DNA from: Anas platyrhynchos
Lineage: Eukaryota; Chordata; Aves; Anseriformes; Anatidae
Direction of reading: 5' to 3'
Assembly: GCF_047663525.1 (NCBI RefSeq)
Contig: NC_092607.1
Span: 8,155,001 to 8,219,000 of the forward strand
DNA length: 64,000 nt
Numbering within the stretch: the stretch's first letter is position 1; every line of letters begins with the position of its first letter. Below are positions 58,201 to 64,000 of the stretch, in pieces. The notes under the pieces were generated by a model. That model saw only the letters and a list, made by a program, of their open reading frames with translations, did no database searches and had not been told where the DNA came from. Made by a program: the position numbers and the translations under genes.

Positions 58201-60343
58201 AATCCATCAGAAGTAGAGCTTGCTGACAATGACACCTTTCATTAGAACCAGCTTCCTGCACAGAATGAGATTAAGATCAGCCTTGTTTTGTTATTTGCCT
58301 TCCCTTGAAAATCATTGTAGATGCATTTCAGGTAGCAAATGCAATAAAATCCAGAAAAAAAATAACTTTATAATCAGAATGGGTCTCATTAAAAAGAGAA
58401 TCCATTTCAGAGACTGATGTAAGAGGTGAATTATAGACTGCCAACTATAGGAAAGGCACCAGCTTCTTTGTATGGATGTAGCTAATGGAAAAATGTGTTC
58501 TCAGATTGCCACAAACCAATGGACAGGGTATAATACATAATAGACAATGCCAATGTCTCCCTTCAGTATAAATAATCAAGAAATTTTCTTCAATGCTGAA
58601 ATTTCTACATGTGAGTTTGTTTCTACATGTTTTCTACATTTCTGACTCCCAAGACATCTGGTTTTCCAGTACTAGGTCAACACAAATTGTCCCATTGTGT
58701 AAATCTGTTGATGTCAATAAAATTACATTGACTTTAAATTAAGAGATCTGCCCACTGCATCTTTTTGGTTTAGGTGGTGTATGAGATATATTTTCACAAA
58801 GACAAAGAATTGGAAGCAAAATGCTTTCTGGTGGATATTAGAGGTATTTATGTCCTGTTCCATTCAGTTATTAATTGCTGATCAGGAGCTGGAAGCACAT
58901 GAAACAACACTTGTGTGTATGTTCCAGGAATAGTTTGTATTATGGTGGGATATCCCCTTCAAATATCCTATAAGAAATGGAAATGTTGAAGTGTGTTATT
59001 ATTTTGTTCATAGACATTTTGAGGATGTGTTTTTGTTTTTGTTTTGTTGGGTTTTGTTTTGTTTTTTTCCCAGTTCCTTGCGTATTTAAAAAAGAAATCG
59101 TGATTTAGGAATTATCATAGTCCCTAAATAGAGTCATTCAATTTGTGTAGGAAATGGACACAAGTTCAAGACAAGGCAAATGGGACCATTGCCATTTTAA
59201 CAGTTGTATACTTCCATATTTGTCTTCACTGGGGTTAGGACCTACAGAAAAATTCGAGGAAATACTTGGAAAAACTTTATATCACCATGTCTTAAAGCTC
59301 CAATCCTGCAAAGCCTTATCAACACGTTTTATTCTGAGCACATGACCCATCCTGTGCAGTTCAACACCCTTAGTGCCCGGTATGTTAGACTTTGAACTAG
59401 TTTCTAGGAAATCAATGCTACCTGCCCCAAAGCATCTCACTGTAAGTAGACCAGGAAAAAGACCAGAAGAAAACATTTTCTTCTTCAGTTGTCTTATTTT
59501 CAAATACAGCAAAACGACTACCTTGGCTGGTTTATGCTTCCATAGATTTTGATTCAGCAAAAGCACATTTGTTATCTAATATTTATACTGCAATATATAT
59601 TTATACCCAAAGGGATGTTCTAATACCATTAGGGGAAGATAGTAAAAGTGCCTACAGAGGTCTTCTCAATCTTGATCTACTGTTCAGAGCTAAGGTTAGT
59701 AGAGGAGCTTCACTCCAGCTTACCCTTTGGGATTTCTTTTAACTCTTCATTTTTTGAATAATGTGGTTTTGAGGTGTTAATTACAAGATCCTATTTATGT
59801 TAAAATTGTGTCTACTTGGAAACTTAGCCTCATCACACATAAATATTTTTTTATTCTTTTTAAAGAATAAAATCACTATCTGGTTTTATGGTGATGACAA
59901 CAATCCCAGTCAAAAGTAGAGAATGAAACCAGAATCACATGTGCTGTATTTTATTTATTTTGGGCTATCCAACCAGCAGTTATTGTTACCCATTTAGCAG
60001 AATATGCTTTTATCAGTATTGTCATCCAGGATCTTCTTCTGGTACAAAGTCAAAGTCTTGTCCTAGACACCTACCCTAAATTAGGTCACACAAAGGAATC
60101 CAGCATCTGTGTGATAGTACAGGTCATGCTGCTATTTGCAGAATGGATATTAGTATGGTCTTTGTGAGTGCATGATATATGAACTGTATGTATTTCCTTG
60201 ATAAATTGTTTTTAAATATTTCCTCCTTTTTATTAATTGAAGAGGAAACTCATGCATCAATGACATTTTTATGCTGGTTTACACATAAATTATTTCCCTG
60301 TGATGTTCATTTTTATTATTATTGCCGATATTATAGCAAATGC

Positions 60344-60370
60344 TTTTTTTTTTTTTTTTTTTTTTTTTTT
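60344..60370. repeat. Poly(T) tract, 27 bp
   Basis: 27 consecutive T, next to the candidate conserved tract that starts near 60380. Confidence 0.9.
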
Positions 60371-60992
60371 GCCTTGTAAACAAGATTTTGCTTACAGCTA
60401 AATGAAAAGAAGCGAAGTTAATCACGTTGAAATAATAGGTTTAAAAAGGTAATTCAGTAATGTTTGGCTGATGTTTAATCTTCCCCAATAGAAGCCATGC
60501 TGAGAGAAATGACAGAATTCTCTTTTTGTAATTAAAGAGTATTCATCACCGGCAGGGCAGCTGAAGGAGAGCTGAAATACTGCGGTGACTGCCTACGCCT
60601 GGCAAACCCTTCTAAGCAGGGAATTCATGGTTTGTTAAGTGACAGTGGTGGCCGCGAACCTTGAAAATGAAGAGCATCATCAGAGCTTTCAGTGTGAGAG
60701 CTCGACACTGGGAGTCTTATTTTCAGGAGGGAATGAAATTTTCTCCGGACCCATTAGGAAGGATGCCTCCCAGCAGACCTGCCTGAAAACAGCACCCATC
60801 TCTCAGCAGGAGAGTAGAAATAATCCCCCAAGATATTTCTATTGGTCTTTTTTCTACTGAGTCTCAGTGTCTCACTGTAACCTGTTTCTCTGTAGGACAG
60901 TCTCTGAAGGAAGTGGTACCTGCCTTGCTTTTGAGACGGAGAACTGAGGCTTGCTGATTGCATGCAATCAAGCACCTCCATCCTTTAAGACT

Positions 60993-61074
60993 TAAACACT
61001 GAGGCTCTGAGTTGTTCAAGATCGTGTGAGAAATATATGATAGAGCAGGGCCTTGAAGCCAAGATTTCTGAATT
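60993..61074 (-). mobile_element. MIR-like ancient SINE relic
   Basis: Blocks AACACTGAGGCTCTGAG, TTGTTCAAGATCGTGTGAG, AGAGCAGGGCCTTGAAGCC and AAGATTTCTGA fall in the order of the MIR consensus reverse complement (actgaggc, ttgcccaaggtcacac, cagagccgggattcgaaccc, tctga). It is old and diverged. Confidence 0.42.
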
Positions 61075-63813
61075 AGCTTTTCCATAATTTCATCTTAGAA
61101 TCATAAGGTTTTCACAGAACAGCCTTTTTTTCACAGTGTTGTGCCTGCTAACATCCATCCTGGGCTCTCTGATCCACCCTTTGTTCCCTCCCATGTGAAC
61201 ACACCTGTGCTTGATCACAACACACCGTCCCAGATACTGTCTTGCAGGAAGAAAAGATTCAGCAAAGAAGCTTCTGCTTCTTGTTCTGCTTGTTTTCTGA
61301 GAGTTAAATATTCCAGCGAGCAAAATCACTTTTGTTAAGTTATACCAGATTCTCAAGCTCTGTTGACCAGTGCACTGCAGAGCTGCATGGTGCTATTGGA
61401 ATTATGTGTTTCAGATGAAAACATCTCTCAAAGCTCCTACAGGCTGTCTGTCATGTGAGAACCCCTTAACCAAATCATTCTGAACTTTATTGAAGGGCCT
61501 GTAGTCTGTCAGCTTTGAGGAAAACACTGGGATTTCATGGTGGCTGCCAAAATTCTGGCTCCTTCCTCCCATCTTCTGCATCCAAATTAATACCGGTGAC
61601 CAGGAGGTAGAGAAAGGAGACAGCAATCTCCAACATTTAGTTACTTAAAGAACTACCTGAAATTTCTCATCTCTCTTCCTTGTAGACAATCAACATTTCC
61701 TCCTCTTTCCTGTGTAATTCATTTCCAAATCTGAAACTATGGTCATACGTGTACCTAAATTCCTCACAGAGCCCAGCCTGTTCTTGCTGGTCTTCAGTAC
61801 CCAGGATATCAACACATCCCCAGACAACCTCCTGATGGCAGCTATGGTTATAAGGCCAGATTTAAGCATGTCTTGCAATTCTGGAGTGTTTCACATGCCA
61901 GGTTGTTCATTATCAGCATCTATATTTCATATTTCCTGATCCACTTATTGAGTTTTTCAAAGTAGGCCCATATCCTAAATTCCCCTTACTGGAAGTGTGT
62001 CTGAGCTTGACCTGACTGTCATGCAGGAAGAAGCACTCTATCTTCATTATGCTCTTTTTTACCAAATTGTTTGGGATATGGTGTGTTTTGGCCATGCATG
62101 CCTGCTTGGTAAGATAGGTAATTATTGTTGTTATGGAGTAACTGAAAATAAAGTGAGTTTTAAGAAAAATAGTTTTCAAACACTGCCACAGACCCACCTG
62201 GGGAGAGTCTAGATTAGCTGGAGGGGAATGGTTCTTGGGAAAACAGTTCATCTCCTTTTGAGTGAGGAAGTCCTGTCAGAATCACGCTGGCAGTAATTGC
62301 ATCAAAACAGAGCAATATTGAGTCCAAGGCTGATCCCTAGCCAACTCCTCTGAATCCATCATCTCTGGTTTCGGGTCTGACTGCTCTTCCCTTCTACTTC
62401 TGAAAGAAATCCAGCAAAGGGCAGGACCCAGGAGTCCAAAGCCCACTGGGACCAGTAGAAAGATTTGAAGGCTTTGAAGCTGGTCCACCTCCAAGTCCCC
62501 TGCCGCATGTTAGCCGCATGCTCTCTTTCCATGCTCAAACAAGCATATAGTTCCCAGCCTCTCAGAAACACAGTAGTTTTTTGCATTTGTCTTTAGATTT
62601 GTTTTCTGCTTGGCAGCTGAACGGGCAATTTGCAGCTCCCCATGAAGAGCAAGCCCAGTGGGTAAATGGCATTTAGTTTGTGAGCTTTGCATGAAAGTTA
62701 CATTTCTTTTTTCCCCTCTGTAGTTCAAACCTCCAGCAAACTTCCCCCTGCAGCTCTGGAAAATATAAACAATCCTTTTGCTGTTAGAAACCAGCATGCT
62801 CAAGCTTTGATTTGTGATTTTCTGGGGAAGAACAGTATCATCCTTCAGCAAGAAGATCTACATGCTGGAGTCACAGAAGCAGGTCAGTCTCATACAACAT
62901 CTAATTAGGCAGATCTCTATTTTTTAGCCAAGCAGATGAATCCATCACCGAACATTAGATGCTACACCACCCAGTAACAACAGCTACTAGCTCCTTAAAA
63001 ATGCAGAAATAGGGTATCTCCTTTGCTTATTGGCTGGTGCTTTGATCCATGCAATAACAATCACTTTCAAGGTATCAGTAAGAAAACAAACCAACTGGCT
63101 GTGCTTGAGTTCCTTTAGTGGTTCCCTACCTTTGGGATCTGAGTTTAAAAGCACTTACTAGCAGAAGGAAAGCAATCAAAATGTTTGATTCTTTACCCAG
63201 CCAGGTTTTCCTACCCTCTTTACCCTCTCTACCCTCCTACACTCTTTAAGGTCATATTGACATTTTCTCAAGGAATTTTAAAGAAAATCAGGCATAAAGT
63301 GTACTTGGTAGACCAATGATTCTCTTCAAATCTGGGTGCCAGATTTGTCAGTCCCTCTGCACAGTCCTGGCTGTGGCCAACCAGCCATAGCAACCTCAGC
63401 AGCAAAAGCAGACAATTATCTGCCCACAGATGCCAAGCTCAGGGTTTTCCTCAGGCCATGCAGCAGCCAAGCCTTCCTGATGCCCTCCTTTCACAGGAAA
63501 ATGGCCAAGAGTGTAGCAGACCCTTCTGCACTATTCCCATCATGTCCCTGTGGTGGGATCCAACATTACACTGCTCACAGCCATCTTGATCTCAAGAACA
63601 TTTCTTAGGGTTTCCTAGAGGTGGCCTAGGTTGTTTCTCCAGGTCGACTGGTGACAATGATGTGCTCTTACCCTGCCCAATTATCCCGATTTTATTGTCA
63701 GCTGATTCAAAAGTAGTCAGGTGCCTAAACACCAATATCTAGTACCATGTTTACCTCTGCTCATGGATAACTGTGCCATCTCCATGGTCCTACTGGTAAA
63801 AGAAAATAATAAT

Positions 63814-64000
63814 AATCACAGAATCACAGAATCATCTAGGTTGGAAAAGACCTCCAAGATCACCTAGTCCAGCCTCTGACCTAACATTAACAAGTCCTCC
63901 ACTAAACCATGTCACTAAGCTTTACATCTAAACATCTTTTAAAGACCCCCAGGGATGGTGACTCCACCACTTCCCTGGGCAGCCCATTCCAGTGCCTAAC
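63814..64000 (-). mobile_element. CR1 LINE, 3' end, truncated by window edge
   Basis: The plus strand begins with the 8-bp repeat AATCACAG twice, then AATCATCTAGGTTGGAAAAG, followed by the typical CR1 tail (GATCACCTAGTCCAGCC, AGGGATGGTGACTCCACCAC, CCCTGGGCAGCCCATTCCAG). This is a CR1 3' UTR read backwards, so the element points to the minus strand and its body lies beyond 64000. It resembles the J-type avian CR1 subfamilies as I remember them. The terminal octamer repeat is diagnostic of CR1 ends. No coding part is visible. Confidence 0.93.

Larger units (their letters stand above)
54701..63813. other. Gene-desert DNA up to the terminal CR1; no gene seen
   Basis: Mostly AT-rich sequence with no recognisable coding exon. 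A tract at 60380-60640, with TTTGTAATTAAAGAGTATTC and GAAGTTAATCACGTTG, is free of simple repeats and may be conserved. Frames up to about 200 codons at 56233-56739 and 57020-57650 show no motif and overlap each other on both strands. Confidence 0.45.

Noticed and set aside
1..64000. A previously undescribed multi-gene system, CRISPR array or endogenous virus
   Set aside because: No regularly spaced direct repeats, no viral gene families and no second coding gene could be recognised; the content fits a vertebrate gene desert around one transcription factor.

Overview
This window is vertebrate genomic DNA, almost certainly from a bird. The reasons are a single-exon MAFB gene whose predicted product has the avian form as I remember it (311 residues, ending FFM rather than the mammalian FFL), and two CR1 LINE fragments, the typical avian retrotransposon. 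The species cannot be fixed from sequence alone.

Only one protein-coding gene can be supported: MAFB, on the minus strand, with its CDS at 18082-19017. It encodes a large-Maf bZIP transcription factor of 311 aa with an intact transactivation domain, GSK3 phospho-ladder, SUMO site, two histidine tracts, extended homology region, Maf basic region and leucine zipper. A TATA box (19730-19735) and a CCAAT box (19787-19791, read on the minus strand) place transcription start near 19705. The leader is about 690 nt, free of ATG, and contains a long polypyrimidine tract. The 3' UTR probably runs to about 16.0 kb. It contains two canonical AATAAA sites near 17.6-17.7 kb, ATTAAA sites near 16.03-16.12 kb, and a repeated CCTGCTTGG / GGACAATAT module.

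Layout: 1-12.5 kb is non-coding DNA downstream of the gene, with a CR1 fragment at 5.9 kb and a MIR-like relic. 12.5-15.9 kb is GC- and CpG-rich. 16.0-19.7 kb is the MAFB transcript. 19.74-22.9 kb is the promoter and upstream CpG-rich domain. 22.9-64 kb is a gene desert upstream of MAFB. It holds several long, AT-rich, repeat-free tracts that look like candidate conserved enhancers, a cluster of very long pentanucleotide microsatellites at 40.4-44.9 kb, and a CR1 3' end that runs off the window at 63.8-64.0 kb.

Most other open frames are chance or antisense shadows, many lying in GC-rich DNA or opening on a non-ATG codon. I found no tRNA, rRNA, CRISPR array, viral gene or novel multi-gene system. 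What is worth a second look is regulatory: the repeated 3' UTR module with alternative polyadenylation, the ATG-free pyrimidine-rich leader, a SOX-MEF2-SOX-like palindrome 0.4 kb upstream, and candidate distal elements with HNF1-like and forkhead-like sites. Conservation and activity of these could not be tested here.
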